Assembly (NCBI RefSeq): GCF_007845645.1
Contig: NZ_VCQV01000012.1
Location: 47,471-111,470 of the forward strand
DNA from: Leekyejoonella antrihumi
GTDB lineage: Bacteria; Actinomycetota; Actinomycetes; Actinomycetales; Dermatophilaceae
Reading direction: 5' to 3'
DNA: 64,000 bases
Shown here: piece by piece, positions 1 through 10,532 of the stretch
Layout: every line of letters starts with the position of its first letter
Numbering within the stretch: the first letter of the stretch is position 1
Notes under the pieces: model-generated
Told to the model about the DNA's origin: nothing
The model's database searches: none
The model's input: only the letters and a program-made list of their open reading frames with translations
Position numbers and translations under genes: made by a program

Positions 1-1080
1 ACCGCGGCCAACCCGTTCTTCCTCCAGGTGCCGCAGTGGGCGCGCTTTCCGGTGGTCATCCTGGCGACGGCCGCCACCGTCATCGCCTCGCAGGCGGTGA
101 TCTCCGGTGCATTCTCCATCTCTCGTCAGGCGAGTAGCCTCGGTCTGCTGCCTCCGCTGACGGTGCGACAGACCTCCGACAAGGCCGCCGGCCAGGTGTA
201 TCTGCCGGTGGTCAACGCGGCCATGTTCATCGGGGTGCTGGTGCTGGTCGTCAGTTTCGGCTCATCACAGCGTCTGGCTACGGCATACGGCATCGCCGTC
301 ACCGGGGCCCTCGCCATCGACACTGCTCTCATGCTGATCGTGGCTCGGGCGCTATGGCGCTGGCCGACGTGGAAGCTGGTGCTGGCCGCGGTCGTCTTCG
401 GCGGGGTCGAGGCGATCTTCCTCTTCGGCAATATGACCAAGGTGATCCACGGCGGCTGGCTGCCGCTGGCCATCGCGGCCGCGCTCTTCGTGACCATGAC
501 CACCTGGCAGCGTGGGCGAGACCGGGTCACGGCGAAACGGAACATGAAGGAGGGGCAGCTGCACGACTTCGTCGAGGCGATTCACGCCAAGGGGTTGCCC
601 CGCGTGCCCGGCACCGCGATCTTCCCGCACCCGTCCAAGGAGACGACGCCGCTCGCGATGCGCGCCAACGTCGAGCACAACGGCATCCTGCAGGAGCAGG
701 TCGTCATCGTCTCGATGATCCGACACAAGGTGCCGCACATCGACGCCGCCGACCGGCTCGAGATCGACGACCTGGGCTATGGCGACGACGGCATCGTGCA
801 TCTGACCGTGCACACGGGATTCTCCGACCGTCCCGACATCCCCTCGGCGCTGCGCCTCGCCGGCGAGGACCTGCTGCCGGGATGTGGCGTGGTGGTCGAC
901 CCGGATGCGGCGACCTACTTCCTGTCCCGCGCATCCCTGCAGCGCACCAACGCTCCGGGTATGCCGGGCTGGCGCAAGGCGATCTTCATGGTGCTCGCGC
1001 ACAATGCGGCGGACCCGGCCCGCTATTTCAACCTGCCGGTCGAGCGTACCGTCACCATGGGCTTCCCCATCGACCTGTAG
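1..1080 (+). CDS. kup: Kup-family potassium transporter, C-terminal part (5' end outside window)
   Basis: The reading frame is open from base 1, so the gene begins upstream of the window. The first residues (NPFF...PQWARFPVVILATAATVIASQA) match the conserved late membrane segment of KUP/HAK proton-coupled K+ uptake permeases. About four hydrophobic helices follow to residue 170, then a soluble C-terminal domain of about 190 residues ending at a TAG stop. The family normally has 12 membrane helices plus this cytoplasmic tail, so roughly the last half is visible. It is constitutive K+ uptake in known members and complements the inducible Kdp system encoded later in this window. It converges on mntH. 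Confidence 0.93.
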   Translation, partial: TAANPFFLQVPQWARFPVVILATAATVIASQAVISGAFSISRQASSLGLLPPLTVRQTSDKAAGQVYLPVVNAAMFIGVLVLVVSFGSSQRLATAYGIAVTGALAIDTALMLIVARALWRWPTWKLVLAAVVFGGVEAIFLFGNMTKVIHGGWLPLAIAAALFVTMTTWQRGRDRVTAKRNMKEGQLHDFVEAIHAKGLPRVPGTAIFPHPSKETTPLAMRANVEHNGILQEQVVIVSMIRHKVPHIDAADRLEIDDLGYGDDGIVHLTVHTGFSDRPDIPSALRLAGEDLLPGCGVVVDPDAATYFLSRASLQRTNAPGMPGWRKAIFMVLAHNAADPARYFNLPVERTVTMGFPIDL

Positions 1081-1129
1081 GCATCACGGTCTGTGCGCAC
1101 CTGACCCGCGGCAGCTGACCCACGTCAGG

Positions 1130-2389
1130 TCACAGGGCCCCGTAGATCAACCAGATGTTCAACGCGCAGATGGTCAGCGTGCTGGCGAGCATCAGCGTCG
1201 TGGTGATACGCCGGTTGGTCATGTCCTTCATCACGCGGGAGTCCCGGCTGATCAGCAGCAGTGGGATCAGCGCAAAGGGTATGCCGAAGGAGAGCACGAT
1301 CTGGGAGTAGACCAGCGCCTGCGTGGTGTTGACCGCCAGCGCGAGCACGACCAGTGAGGGCAGCATCGTCAGCCCCCGGCGCAGCATCAACGGGATGCGC
1401 CAGTTCATGAAGCCGGCCATGACGACCTGCCCGGCGTAGGTGCCGACGCTGGAGGACGAGAAGCCGGAGGCCATCAGTGCGATACCGAAGGCCAAGGCCG
1501 CGCCGCCGCCGACCATGGTCGCCAGGTGGGCGTGGATGGGGCCCAGATCGCTGATACCGGTGAGGCCCGGCTTGTGGAACAGCGCCGCGGCAATGCAGAG
1601 CATGGCCAGATTGACGGCTCCGGCTAGGCCGAGCCCGAGGAAGCAGTCCCACCGGTTGTAGCGGAGCAGCGTGCGCCGCTCGCTCGCGCAGGTCGCACTT
1701 ATCCGGCCCTTGTGCAGGGCCGAGTGCAGATAGACGACGTGCGGCATGACCGTGGCGCCGATGATGCCGACGCTCAGGCTCAGCGTGTCGCCGCCGCTGA
1801 GGTGCGGGATGACGCCGGCGGCGAGCTGTCCGTAGTGCTGGTGGCCGACCGCGAAGAACACGTAGAGGAAGCCGGCTCCCACCAGGGTGAGCAGGGCGAC
1901 GATGGCCAGCTCGAATCGACGGTGGCCGTGCTGCTGCAGGACGAGGATCGCGAAGGCCACCACTGCGGTGAGCAGCCCCGCCGGGAACAGCGGCATGCCG
2001 AACACGAGGTTCAGGCCGAGCGCTGCGCCGACGAACTCGGCCAGGTCGGTCGACATCGCCACGACTTCCGCCTGCAGCCACAGGACGACGTTGGCGCGTC
2101 GGCCGAACCGGTCCCGGCACAGCTCGGGCAGGCTCCGTCCGGTGGCCAGACCGGCCTTGGAGGTGAGGTACTGCACGAGCACGGCCATCAGGTTGGCCAT
2201 CAGGACCACCCAGACCAGCTCGTAGCCGTGCTCGGCGCCGGCGGCGAAGTTGGTCGCAAAGTTGCCTGGGTCCACGTAGGCCACCGACGCCACGAACGCG
2301 GGCCCGAACAGCGCCAGCGCGGTGCGGGTCCGGCCCCGAGCCAGCACGGCCTGCAAGGTGGTAGCAGGCCGTGCCTGGACCGACGTCAT
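1130..2389 (-). CDS. mntH: NRAMP divalent metal:H+ symporter MntH
   Basis: The 419-residue integral membrane protein imports Mn2+ (and possibly Fe2+) with protons. The NRAMP signature DPGNFATNF lies in the first helix near residue 40, and the helix-6 motif MPHVVYLHSAL (M-P-H) is present, both metal-site segments. About 11 hydrophobic helices are visible. The ATG start at 2389 is preceded by GGAGG at 4-nt spacing. The longer in-frame extension would run back into mntR and has no RBS. It lies 34 bp downstream of mntR on the same strand, so the two are probably co-transcribed, with MntR as a metal-dependent repressor. Confidence 0.93.
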   Translation of the reverse strand: MTSVQARPATTLQAVLARGRTRTALALFGPAFVASVAYVDPGNFATNFAAGAEHGYELVWVVLMANLMAVLVQYLTSKAGLATGRSLPELCRDRFGRRANVVLWLQAEVVAMSTDLAEFVGAALGLNLVFGMPLFPAGLLTAVVAFAILVLQQHGHRRFELAIVALLTLVGAGFLYVFFAVGHQHYGQLAAGVIPHLSGGDTLSLSVGIIGATVMPHVVYLHSALHKGRISATCASERRTLLRYNRWDCFLGLGLAGAVNLAMLCIAAALFHKPGLTGISDLGPIHAHLATMVGGGAALAFGIALMASGFSSSSVGTYAGQVVMAGFMNWRIPLMLRRGLTMLPSLVVLALAVNTTQALVYSQIVLSFGIPFALIPLLLISRDSRVMKDMTNRRITTTLMLASTLTICALNIWLIYGAL

Positions 2390-2423
2390 GACGCCTCCAT
2401 GCGCCGGGAAGGAGGTAGCTGCC

Positions 2424-3122
2424 TCACTGCTCGAGCTCCAACGAGAGGACCGCAGCGAGCTCGGGACCGACGCCGTGCACGCGGCCCTCTTTCGGCTCAC
2501 CCACGCGGACCATCAACGGGCCACCGAACGGTTCCCGGCTCAGCACCTCGATCCGGTCGCCCAGCCCGATCCCGCGTTCGTCGAGGTACTGCAACACCTC
2601 CGGGTCTCCGTTCCAGACTCGGACCAGTCGCCCGATGGCACCCGCCTCAAGCGTGCCCAAGAGGTGGCTACCGGGTGCCGGCAGCTCACCGTCGGAGCTC
2701 GGGATCGGGTCGCCGTGCGGGTCACGGACCGGGTTGCCCAGCCGCTCGCAGATGCGCTCCACGAACAGCTCGGAGGCGGCACGGCTGAGCAGCTCGGCCT
2801 CGCGCTCGACCTCGTCCCATCCGTAGGCGAGCGTCTCGATCAGGAACGACTCGATCAACCGGCGACGGCGAATCACCCGCAACGCCAACCGAACCCCCGT
2901 ATCCGTGAGGGTTGCCTGCGAGTACGGCCGATGCACGATCAGCTCCGCATCCCGTAGCCGCGTCAGCATGGCCGATGCAGAGGATGGCGTCACCCGCAAC
3001 TCGGCGGCCAGGGTCGTCGTCGTAACCGACAGACCACGTTCGCTCATGCCGTAGATGGCTTTGACGTAGTCCTCGACGGCCTGCGGTGGTCGGCCGCCCG
3101 ATTCCTTCGCTCGCTCCTGCAC
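2424..3122 (-). CDS. mntR: DtxR/MntR-family metal-dependent transcriptional regulator
   Basis: The protein has 232 residues. An N-terminal winged helix (VEDYVKAIY...TPSSASAMLTRLRDAELI) is followed by the dimerisation/metal-binding helix region (RLIESFLIETLAYGWDEVEREAELL...) and a C-terminal SH3/FeoA-like domain from about residue 155 (GIGLGDRIEVLSREPFGG). Length and domain order are those of the three-domain DtxR/IdeR class rather than the short Bacillus MntR. Its position directly upstream of mntH argues for manganese control; iron control is the alternative. The start is a GTG with no clear Shine-Dalgarno, so translation may be leaderless. Confidence 0.88.
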   Translation of the reverse strand: MQERAKESGGRPPQAVEDYVKAIYGMSERGLSVTTTTLAAELRVTPSSASAMLTRLRDAELIVHRPYSQATLTDTGVRLALRVIRRRRLIESFLIETLAYGWDEVEREAELLSRAASELFVERICERLGNPVRDPHGDPIPSSDGELPAPGSHLLGTLEAGAIGRLVRVWNGDPEVLQYLDERGIGLGDRIEVLSREPFGGPLMVRVGEPKEGRVHGVGPELAAVLSLELEQ

Positions 3123-3158
3123 ATTTCTACGGTAGGACTGACCGCAGGTTTAGCCGCG

Positions 3159-3171
3159 TCTCAATTTGAGA
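3159..3171. promoter_or_regulatory. Candidate MntR operator (13-bp palindrome)
   Basis: TCTCAATTTGAGA is a perfect inverted repeat around one central base, 37 bp upstream of the mntR start. DtxR-family repressors bind palindromes at such positions. The sequence does not match the IdeR consensus, so assignment to this regulator rests on position alone. Confidence 0.35.
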
Positions 3172-3264
3172 TAAGGTGCCAAGGTGGGCGCTCGACGGGT
3201 CGCCCCCGCGGACCCGGTCTCCCCGTGAATTCCCGGGTGCCGCATTCAGTCTCCCCGCATCCGG

Positions 3265-4701
3265 CTAAGCGGCGTCGCGCCGTTGCGGCGGCAGGTTGCT
3301 CATCCGGTCCGGGGTCAGGTCCCAGACCACCCCGGTGTCGGTGACCTTCGCGAGATATCCGCGGGCGTGCACGATGTGATGATGTCGGCTGCACAGGAGT
3401 GTTCCGTTGTCCTTGCGAGTCTGACCACCGGCCCACCACGGGATGACATGGTGGGCCTCGCACCAACCCGGTGGCCTGTCGCAGCCAGGAAAGGAACAGT
3501 GCTTGTCTCGAACGATGATCGCCGTCCGCACACCCCCGGTGAAGGTACGCACCTCCCGGCCCACATCCAGTGGCTGCCCGTCACCGCCAAGCACCACCGG
3601 GATGAGGTCCGCGCTGCAAGCCAACCGACGGGCGGTCGTCGCGTCCAGCACCTCACCGGTGGCCGTCACCCCGAAACCCCCGTTCCCGAGGCGCCGCAAC
3701 AGGGCGTCCAGGCCCATCGTGACGATCACCTTGGCCGTCGACCGCATCGCATCCGCATCCGTGCACCGGGCCGCCGCTCCGACGATCTCGAGCAAGGCGT
3801 CCGCACGCCGCTTACCCGGCGTCCGCGGATCACGGACCTTCTCCCCCGTGGCCGGATCCTCGGTCGGCTGCGGCGCGGACAGCGCCGTGATCGCCTCGAT
3901 GATCTCCGCGGCATGACCAGGAGACAGCACCGCGACCAACTCGAAGAGACCGCTGGCCAGCTCCGTCCACGACAACGACTCCGCCTTCTGCGCCTTCTCC
4001 TCATCGGCCGGGGCCTGATCCTCACCGAACTCGGCGATGATCCGCTTGGTCAAACCCCGCAGATCCCCCCGCGTGAACCCCGGCTCGATCACCTGCAGGT
4101 AATAACCCAACACCTCATCCCGGGCCGCGTCCGGCAACGCCACCATCGCCTTGGGGACCTCCCGGATGACCGTCACCAGCATCGACGCGCTCAGCTCCCC
4201 CGCCACAAGCACCGCCCGCAACCGCGCATTCTCCGGCCGATTGACCGCCTCCGCAGCCGCCGTGATCCGGCTCGCCTCCCCCGGCTCCAGAAACACGGCA
4301 CGATCCAGCAGCCACTGCCGCGGACCACCACTGTCAGACCCAGCCACCACCCCACGGTTCAGCCCGTCGGCCAACGCCAGCACCAGAGACCGCTCCGCTT
4401 CCTCCCGCGCGCTCAGCAGCGCCCGGGCCGCGTTATCCAGGTCCGTGTCGCACAACTGTCCACACGCATCCCCCACCCCGCGCATCGCGACCGGCGCCTC
4501 TCGCACAACAGACAGCGCCGCCACACCCGCACCCGGCGAGACATCTGACCCGGCCCCCGCCGGCACTCCGGCGAGACCTCCCGAACCCTCCGGCACGACG
4601 TACCCCAATAGGTCCACCGGCTCCGGCAGACCCCCAAAACCCGGACCATCCGACCCGGGCGCGTGACCCGAGATCCGCTGATCGTCCTGGTTGAAGTTCA
4701 T
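3265..4701 (-). CDS. DUF222 / HNH endonuclease domain protein (13E12-like repeat family)
   Basis: The 478-residue protein has a DUF222 domain over roughly residues 50-330 and a C-terminal HNH nuclease motif: CSFPGCDRPPGWCEAHHVIPWWAGG...NGTLLCSRHHHIVH. The two CxxC-like pairs would hold zinc, and EAHHVI plus the N and H of the second half form the beta-beta-alpha metal site. The family is multicopy in many actinobacteria and of unknown function; some members are thought to be mobile or SOS-linked. ATG start at 4701. A GTTCGAAC-like motif lies just upstream but is not a complete LexA box. Confidence 0.88.
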   Translation of the reverse strand: MNFNQDDQRISGHAPGSDGPGFGGLPEPVDLLGYVVPEGSGGLAGVPAGAGSDVSPGAGVAALSVVREAPVAMRGVGDACGQLCDTDLDNAARALLSAREEAERSLVLALADGLNRGVVAGSDSGGPRQWLLDRAVFLEPGEASRITAAAEAVNRPENARLRAVLVAGELSASMLVTVIREVPKAMVALPDAARDEVLGYYLQVIEPGFTRGDLRGLTKRIIAEFGEDQAPADEEKAQKAESLSWTELASGLFELVAVLSPGHAAEIIEAITALSAPQPTEDPATGEKVRDPRTPGKRRADALLEIVGAAARCTDADAMRSTAKVIVTMGLDALLRRLGNGGFGVTATGEVLDATTARRLACSADLIPVVLGGDGQPLDVGREVRTFTGGVRTAIIVRDKHCSFPGCDRPPGWCEAHHVIPWWAGGQTRKDNGTLLCSRHHHIVHARGYLAKVTDTGVVWDLTPDRMSNLPPQRRDAA

Positions 4702-4894
4702 ACTCTATCGTAACTTTGTTCGAACTCAAATGCAAGGACATGGGCCCGTCAATTCCGTCGAATGCATCGAGGTAGCAATGACTCTCCACCGCACAGGCGC
4801 TCCGCTTACCGTGAGCCGCTTCGGATCTGGCACGGCGTGACCAAGGTGCTAGCGTTCGTAGGAGGTGGCTTGGTCGACCTCGAAGGAGGCGGTG

Positions 4895-5821
4895 ATGAAG
4901 GCGCTAATGGCAGCCGTGGTCCAAGCGGCGCCGGTGCCGTATGACGTTGAGGCGACTCTCGTCAAGGCCCATGAATTGCTCTCCCGGGCCGCTGGCAAGG
5001 GAGCCCAGTTGGTTGTCTTCCCCGAGGCCTTCCTCACCGGCTATCCGCGGGGCCTGACGTTCGGCGCCACGGTCGGCAACCGCACGCCGGAGGGACGAGA
5101 GCAGTTCCGGGAGTACTGGCAGTCGGCCATCGATGTCCCTGGTCCGGTCGTCACCCGGCTTGGTGAGATGGCGGCAGAGTTCCGCACGCACCTGGTCATC
5201 GGAGTCATCGAGCGCGACGGCGGCACGCTCTACTGCACGGTGCTCGTATTCGACGGCGACGGTCGATATCTCGGCAAGCATCGCAAACTGATGCCCACCG
5301 GTTCCGAACGTCTCGTGTGGGGCTTCGGTGACGGCTCGACGCTGAGCGTGTTCGACACGGACATCGGGCGGATCGGCGCGGTCATCTGCTGGGAGAACTA
5401 CATGCCGCTGCTGCGTGCGGCCATGTATGCCCAATGCGTGCAACTGTATTGCGCGCCGACCGCCGACTGCCGCGAGACCTGGACTTCGACCATGCAACAC
5501 ATCGCATGCGAGGGCCGCTGTTTCGTCTTCGGCGCCAACCAGTTCACACCGGGAGCGTTCCCGGCCCGCGCCGGCGAGGACCCTGCGAATGACGCTGCCG
5601 GCTCAAGAGGCGGGTCGGTCATCGTCTCACCGCTCGGCGAGATCCTCGCCGGACCGGCCTACGATGAGGAGGCCGTGCTGGTCGCCGAAATCGACCTCGA
5701 CGACATCGTTCGCGGCAAGTACGACTTCGACGTGGTCGGTCATTACGCGCGACCGGACATCTTCCACCTGAGCGTCGATACCCACGAGCAGTCCTCGGTC
5801 TCAGTCGAGTTTGACCCCTGA
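4895..5821 (+). CDS. Nitrilase-superfamily carbon-nitrogen hydrolase
   Basis: The 308-residue protein carries the Glu-Lys-Cys triad: E44 in VVFPEAF, K131 in KHRKLMPT and C165 in [10 protein letters not shown]. The CWENY context and the long insert [16 protein letters not shown] resemble true aliphatic nitrilases and cyanide hydratase relatives more than omega-amidases. The start is the ATG at 4895 with GGAGG seven bases upstream; a GTG 30 bases earlier lacks one. It stands alone between the HNH gene and the type I operon, so its substrate (nitrile versus amide) cannot be inferred from neighbours. Confidence 0.85.
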   Translation: MKALMAAVVQAAPVPYDVEATLVKAHELLSRAAGKGAQLVVFPEAFLTGYPRGLTFGATVGNRTPEGREQFREYWQSAIDVPGPVVTRLGEMAAEFRTHLVIGVIERDGGTLYCTVLVFDGDGRYLGKHRKLMPTGSERLVWGFGDGSTLSVFDTDIGRIGAVICWENYMPLLRAAMYAQCVQLYCAPTADCRETWTSTMQHIACEGRCFVFGANQFTPGAFPARAGEDPANDAAGSRGGSVIVSPLGEILAGPAYDEEAVLVAEIDLDDIVRGKYDFDVVGHYARPDIFHLSVDTHEQSSVSVEFDP

Positions 5822-5919
5822 TCGACACGCCCGAGTGGGCCCGAGCAGGGCACCACGGCCGAAGCTACCGTCAGCCGGCAGAAGCCTCCCGATGCATTCG
5901 CAGGAGGCCCGCCCACGGC

Positions 5920-6001
5920 AGACGCTTCTCGGTGTACAGAACTCACTTCTCAAGGGGCGATAAGTCGCGTCTCGGGTGTCGAGAAGTCACCTCTCCGGTG
6001 G
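5920..6001. repeat. Four imperfect ~22-bp tandem units between converging genes
   Basis: Units starting near 5920, 5938, 5960 and 5982 share the pattern AGAAsTCrCnTCTCnGGnG. The core AAGTC..CTCTC reads partly inverted within each unit (for example the GAGAAGT arm at 5981-5987 pairs with ACTTCTC at 5945-5951), so transcripts could fold. It lies exactly between the nitrilase and hsdR stop codons. Confidence 0.6.
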
Positions 6002-6002
6002 G

Positions 6003-9000
6003 TCAGGGGTGGCTGGCGCGGCGCTCCTCGGCAATGCGCGGGGCCATGGCCTCCATCTGCTGCATCACCAGCCTGATCGCACCGGGCTGCTGGTCCGGCG
6101 GATAGCCGTTCTTCTTCAGCAGCCGCTTGATCGACGTGCGCAGCTTGGCGCGCACATCCTCGCGCACGGTCCAGTCGGTGCGAGTGTCACGCCGCATCGT
6201 CGCCACGAGATCCCTTGCGATCTGGGCGAGCACGTCATCGCCCAGGACGTTGACGGCCGACTCGTTGGTGGCGATCGTGTCGTAGTAGGTCAGCTCGTCC
6301 TGGGTCAGCGCCGGCGAGAACGCCTGCCGCCGGTCCGGTTCGTGGTGGATCTCCTTTGCGAGCTCCACCAGCTCCGCAATCACCTCGGCGGAAGTGAGCT
6401 GCTGGTTGGTGTATTTGGTCATCAGCTCACTCAACCGCTGCGAAAACAGCTGCTGCCGAACGACGTTGCCCTGGGTGACCGCCCCGGCCTCCTTCAGGAT
6501 GCTCGCACGCAGGGCCTCGATCGCCAGGTGCGGCGTGCTGCTGGTCTGTGCCTGATGGAGGAACTCGGGTGTCAGGTCGCCCAGCGACGGCTTGGGTAGG
6601 CCTGCGGCGGCATAGATGTCGAGCAGGCCTCCGGTCGCGGTCGACTCGACGACCAGCTTGCTCAGCAGCCGGGCGATGTCCTCGGGCACCGGCTCGCCGC
6701 GCGCCAGACGCTCCTCCGCGTCGAACTTCGCCATGTAGACGCGGACCTCTTCGTAGAACTTCAGCTCGGGGCGCAGCGCCTCGATCTCGCTCGCCTGCAC
6801 ACACAGCGCCCAGGCACGGGACAGGTGACCCGCCATCCGCCGGAACTCCCGGGCCAGCGGCCGGTCCCCCTCCTCACCCTGGTTCCCCGGGCTCGTCGGC
6901 GACCGCAGATAGTCGCACATCTGCTTCGCAGCCTTGACGAAGCCGGACTTCGGGTCCTTGCTCCAGGTCACCCGCCAGTCGACGGGGGCGAGCAGCTCGC
7001 GCAGCGCGTGCACCTGGTCCAGCACGATCTCGACGGCCTCGTCGATGGAGCGACCAACCGCCTTGTCCTGCGGGCGTCCACTGCTGACGGTGAACTCGGC
7101 CAGTGCCTTCGACAGGTTGTCGGCCAGCGGCGCGTAGGCCACGAGCAGGCCATCCTCCTTGCCGCGGAAGGTGCGGTTGACCCGGGCCAGCGTCTGCATC
7201 AGCAGCGCACCCTTCAGCGGCCGGTCGAGATAGAGCGTGTGCAGTGGCGGCGAGTCGTAGCCGGTGAGCATCATATCCTTGACGATCACGATCTCCAGCT
7301 CGTCGTCCACGTCCTTGAGCCGCTTTTTGACGGCGGCGTTCTCGGACGGACGACGCACGTGCTTCGCGATGATGCCGGTGTCGGACGCGGTGCCGGAGTA
7401 GACGACTTTGATGGCTCCCTTGTCGAGCTCGTCGGAGTGCCAGTCGGGCCGCAGCGCGATGATCTGCTCATAGACGCGCGCACAGATCTCCCGGGTCGCG
7501 CACACCAGCAGCGCCTTCCCGTGCGCGTCGATGAAGGGGAGCATCCGCTCCCGGCGTGCCTCCCAGTGCTGCACCAGGTCGCCGGCCAGGGCCTCGAGAC
7601 GGGAGGGAGCGCCATACACCTGGTTGAGCACGGTGACGCTCTGCTCGATGCGGATGCGTTCGGCCTCGTCGAGGCCGGCGGTCACCTCGTCCGCGGCATC
7701 GTCGAGGCTGTCGTCGTCGACGCCGTCGACGCGGACGACCTCGATCAGCCGCGGCTCGAAGATGACCGGCACCGTCGCGCCGTCCTCGACGGCGCGGTTG
7801 AGGTCGTAGACGTCGATGTCGTCGCCGAAGACGCGGCGAGTGTCCCTGTCTCCCTGGGCGATCGGCGTGCCGGTGAAGGCGATGTGGGTCGCGTGCGGCA
7901 GCGCATCGCGCAGGGAGCGGGCGAAGCCGTCCTTGGCGTAGTGGCTGCGGTGTGCCTCGTCGACGATCACGATGATGTTGTGCCGGTCGGACAGTCGCGG
8001 ATGCTCCGCGCCGGACTTGCGCTCGGCGTCGGTGCGACCGAACTTCTGCAGCGTGGTGAAGTAGATGCCACCGGTCCCCCGCTCGGCGAGCTCGGTGCGC
8101 AGCTCGTCACGGCTGCCCACCCGATGCGGATCCTCGGCCAGCAGCATGCTCCCCGCGAAGGTGTCGAAGAGCTGCCCGTCGAGCTCGGTGCGGTCGGTGA
8201 CCACGACGAAGGTCGGGTTGAGCAGCGCAGGCGTGCGGGCGGCCTTGGCGACGTAGAGCTCCATCTCCATCGACTTGCCGGATCCTTGTGTGTGCCAGAC
8301 GACTCCGGCCCGCCCGTCGGACTCGACAGCACGGATCGTCGTGGCGATCGCCTTGCTGACTGCGAAGTATTGGTGCGGCTTGGCAATCCGCTTGCGCAGC
8401 CCGTCCTCGCTCTTGGCGAAGGCAACGAAGTCGCGCTGCAGCTGACCGAACCGGTCGAGGTTGAAGAGCCCGTGCAGCGCGAGGTCGAGCGCGGTGATCG
8501 TGTTGCCCTCGGCGTCCTGCTCGTCCAGCTGCATCGAGTGCCCGTCGTCGTCGACGTTCCAGGTCGCGAAGTGGTTCAGCGGTGTGAACGGCGTGCCATA
8601 GCGCGCCCCGATGCCGTCACTGGCCACGGTCATCACGGTGAAGCGGAACGCCATCGGGAACTCGTGCAGATAGGTCTGCAGCTGGTGGTATGCCGACTCG
8701 ACCGTGGCGTGCGCCGACCCGGCGCGCTTGAGCTCGATGATGCTGACCGGCAGGCCGTTGCAATAGAGCACGACGTCGAAGCGCCGCTCGACATCGCGGT
8801 TGCGGATCGTGATCTGGTTGGCGGCGATCCACTCGTTGGCGTCCGGGTCCGCGCTCATCAGCCAGATCGTCGGGGTGACCTCCCGCCCGTCGTGATCGAT
8901 GTAGGTCGTGCCGCGGTATCCGCGCACCAGGTAGTCGTGCAGCCGCTGGTTCTCGGCGATCGCGTCGTTCGACTTGGGTGACAGGATGTCGGCCAGGGTC

Positions 9001-9221
9001 TGCTGCAGATACTCGTCCGGCACCTGCGGGTTGAGATTGCGCATGGCCTGCAGCGCACGCCCGCGCAGCACGATGTCACTCCACGACTCCCGCTCGCCAC
9101 TGCCCGGCGCCAGTGACGGACCACGCATCGTGCTCCACCCGAGCTCGCCCAGCGTGTCGAGCACCATCTCCTCCCACTGCGCCTCATTGAACCCCGCAGT
9201 CAGCCCGACCAGTTCGCTCAT
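6003..9221 (-). CDS. hsdR: Type I restriction enzyme, R subunit (HsdR)
   Basis: This 1072-residue protein is the ATP-dependent translocase and nuclease of a type I system. The N-terminal nuclease domain contains [23 protein letters not shown] (D...ELK nuclease motif, near residues 150-170). The SF2 helicase Walker A is [13 protein letters not shown] near residue 310, DEAH-like box [11 protein letters not shown] near 420, followed by TGTPI and the motif VI segment [13 protein letters not shown]. The C-terminal 300 residues are the helical HsdM-binding region. Length is typical. ATG start. It is the last gene of the leftward operon, separated from hsdS by a 41-bp tandem repeat. Confidence 0.95.
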   Translation of the reverse strand: MSELVGLTAGFNEAQWEEMVLDTLGELGWSTMRGPSLAPGSGERESWSDIVLRGRALQAMRNLNPQVPDEYLQQTLADILSPKSNDAIAENQRLHDYLVRGYRGTTYIDHDGREVTPTIWLMSADPDANEWIAANQITIRNRDVERRFDVVLYCNGLPVSIIELKRAGSAHATVESAYHQLQTYLHEFPMAFRFTVMTVASDGIGARYGTPFTPLNHFATWNVDDDGHSMQLDEQDAEGNTITALDLALHGLFNLDRFGQLQRDFVAFAKSEDGLRKRIAKPHQYFAVSKAIATTIRAVESDGRAGVVWHTQGSGKSMEMELYVAKAARTPALLNPTFVVVTDRTELDGQLFDTFAGSMLLAEDPHRVGSRDELRTELAERGTGGIYFTTLQKFGRTDAERKSGAEHPRLSDRHNIIVIVDEAHRSHYAKDGFARSLRDALPHATHIAFTGTPIAQGDRDTRRVFGDDIDVYDLNRAVEDGATVPVIFEPRLIEVVRVDGVDDDSLDDAADEVTAGLDEAERIRIEQSVTVLNQVYGAPSRLEALAGDLVQHWEARRERMLPFIDAHGKALLVCATREICARVYEQIIALRPDWHSDELDKGAIKVVYSGTASDTGIIAKHVRRPSENAAVKKRLKDVDDELEIVIVKDMMLTGYDSPPLHTLYLDRPLKGALLMQTLARVNRTFRGKEDGLLVAYAPLADNLSKALAEFTVSSGRPQDKAVGRSIDEAVEIVLDQVHALRELLAPVDWRVTWSKDPKSGFVKAAKQMCDYLRSPTSPGNQGEEGDRPLAREFRRMAGHLSRAWALCVQASEIEALRPELKFYEEVRVYMAKFDAEERLARGEPVPEDIARLLSKLVVESTATGGLLDIYAAAGLPKPSLGDLTPEFLHQAQTSSTPHLAIEALRASILKEAGAVTQGNVVRQQLFSQRLSELMTKYTNQQLTSAEVIAELVELAKEIHHEPDRRQAFSPALTQDELTYYDTIATNESAVNVLGDDVLAQIARDLVATMRRDTRTDWTVREDVRAKLRTSIKRLLKKNGYPPDQQPGAIRLVMQQMEAMAPRIAEERRASHP

Positions 9222-9241
9222 CTCACGTCATCTCCCACTCG

Positions 9242-9370
9242 GCTGGTTGAGCCGGGCGAGCGCGAAGCGCGTGCCCCGCTCAGCTGGTTGAGCCGGGCGA
9301 GCGCGAAGCGCGTGCCCCGCTCAGCTGGTTGAGCCGGGCGAGCGCGAAGCGCGAGCCCGTGTCGAAGCCC
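9242..9370. repeat. 41-bp tandem repeat of the GGTTGAGCCGGGCGAG element
   Basis: Copies begin at 9242, 9283 and 9324. The first two are identical over 41 bp. The third ends in a different tail (gagcccgtgtcgaagccc). Each copy holds the internal palindrome GAGCGCGAAGCGCG. The same element, in both orientations, recurs inside hsdM. The array fills most of the hsdS-hsdR spacer. Confidence 0.85.
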
Positions 9371-9389
9371 GGTGACAGACGCACCCATC

Positions 9390-10532
9390 TCACACCAGCT
9401 CCTCGACTTCGCGCGCAACATCCTTGACCCGCACCCTGCCCGACATCAGCAAAGGCAACAAAGCATCCCGAGTACCCGCCAATCGCTCATTCTCGGCTTG
9501 CGTCGCCTGCACCCGCCGAAGCAACGGGTCCACGCGATGTCCGAATTCAACCATCGTGGCCTCGTCGGCAGTCCACACTGGCAGCGACTTGAACCGACCC
9601 CGACTGAGCTCCATGAAGGTTGCACCGTTTGCATAACTGAGGAACTCGGGCACCCGTGAGCGCATCTGTGCATAGAGCCACCAGTGCAGCCGGTCGTCGC
9701 GTGCGTTCACCACGATGAAGCCCTGGTTGACTGCGATGTCACAACCCGCGATAGCGAACGCTCCAATCGTTGCTCGGGACGTCATCAGGATCGACCGCAT
9801 CGGATACAAGCGGGAGGAGCACGACTCAAGTCCGGCGTCCGTGATCATGCGACTCGTCTGGCTCAGCCAGAGACCCTGCAACCCTGTCACGTCTGTCGGT
9901 GTTGCCCACTGAACGCCGCCGCACCAGTACTCTTCGACTTTGGTCTTCGGCGTGCCTCCACCACCGATCTCAGCGAGATCTGCGAAGGTGGATTCACTCA
10001 CTGTGTGCGGCGTACCGAGGAACATGGCGGCGACCACGCGATCTGCCGCATCGATGACGGTGCGGTTGGCGGCGATCTTGTCGTCGAGCGCCCCCAGCAC
10101 CTCCGCAATCCCCCGCTGCTCCGCAGGACACGGAACGCAAACTGCGATCGAATCCAGCGCCGTCCGACTCAGCTTGGGTTGTGCCGACCCTGTGATGTAG
10201 CCAGTCACGTCGGTTACTGACAACAGATACTGAAGAAACCTCGTCTCTTCAAACGAGCCGCATTGGACGACGTGCGCATGGTTGTTCACCCAGATTTTTC
10301 CCCGGGCCATGAACGCAATCGGTGTGGATCGGCTCCTGAGGTTCTCACCGTCCTCTGATACGAGCAGGAAGTCGCCGTTATGTGTGTGACCTGAGACCCG
10401 ATCCACGATCCCCGACGCGCCGTAGTAAGGAGTCAATCCAGCGACACGACTGCTCGACTTAATAGGTCGCCTCGCGAAATTGAAATTGTCAGTGAGATCG
10501 CCGACGGTCGTCCGACGCCAGCGATCACTCAT
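9390..10532 (-). CDS. hsdS: Type I restriction specificity subunit (HsdS)
   Basis: The 380-residue protein sets DNA target recognition. It has two target-recognition domains, residues about 5-150 (GLTPYYGASGIVDRVSGHTHNGDFLLVSEDGENL) and 185-345 (GGGTPKTKVEEYWCGGVQWATPTDVTG), each followed by a coiled-coil spacer (PAEQRGIAEVLGALDDKIAANR and the final VQATQAENERLAGTRDALLPLLMSGRV). Both are intact, so a bipartite site is expected. The start overlaps the hsdM stop by four bases (ATGA), indicating translational coupling. Confidence 0.93.
   Translation of the reverse strand: MSDRWRRTTVGDLTDNFNFARRPIKSSSRVAGLTPYYGASGIVDRVSGHTHNGDFLLVSEDGENLRSRSTPIAFMARGKIWVNNHAHVVQCGSFEETRFLQYLLSVTDVTGYITGSAQPKLSRTALDSIAVCVPCPAEQRGIAEVLGALDDKIAANRTVIDAADRVVAAMFLGTPHTVSESTFADLAEIGGGGTPKTKVEEYWCGGVQWATPTDVTGLQGLWLSQTSRMITDAGLESCSSRLYPMRSILMTSRATIGAFAIAGCDIAVNQGFIVVNARDDRLHWWLYAQMRSRVPEFLSYANGATFMELSRGRFKSLPVWTADEATMVEFGHRVDPLLRRVQATQAENERLAGTRDALLPLLMSGRVRVKDVAREVEELV

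Noticed and set aside
4715..4730. GTTCGAAC-like motif before the HNH gene as a LexA box.
   Set aside because: Only one half-site is present. The TCGAAC-N4-GTTCGA arrangement is not met.
6825..8981. A 718-codon plus-strand frame opposite hsdR.
   Set aside because: It has no RBS or domain and mirrors hsdR codon bias. High-GC antisense frames are commonly open.
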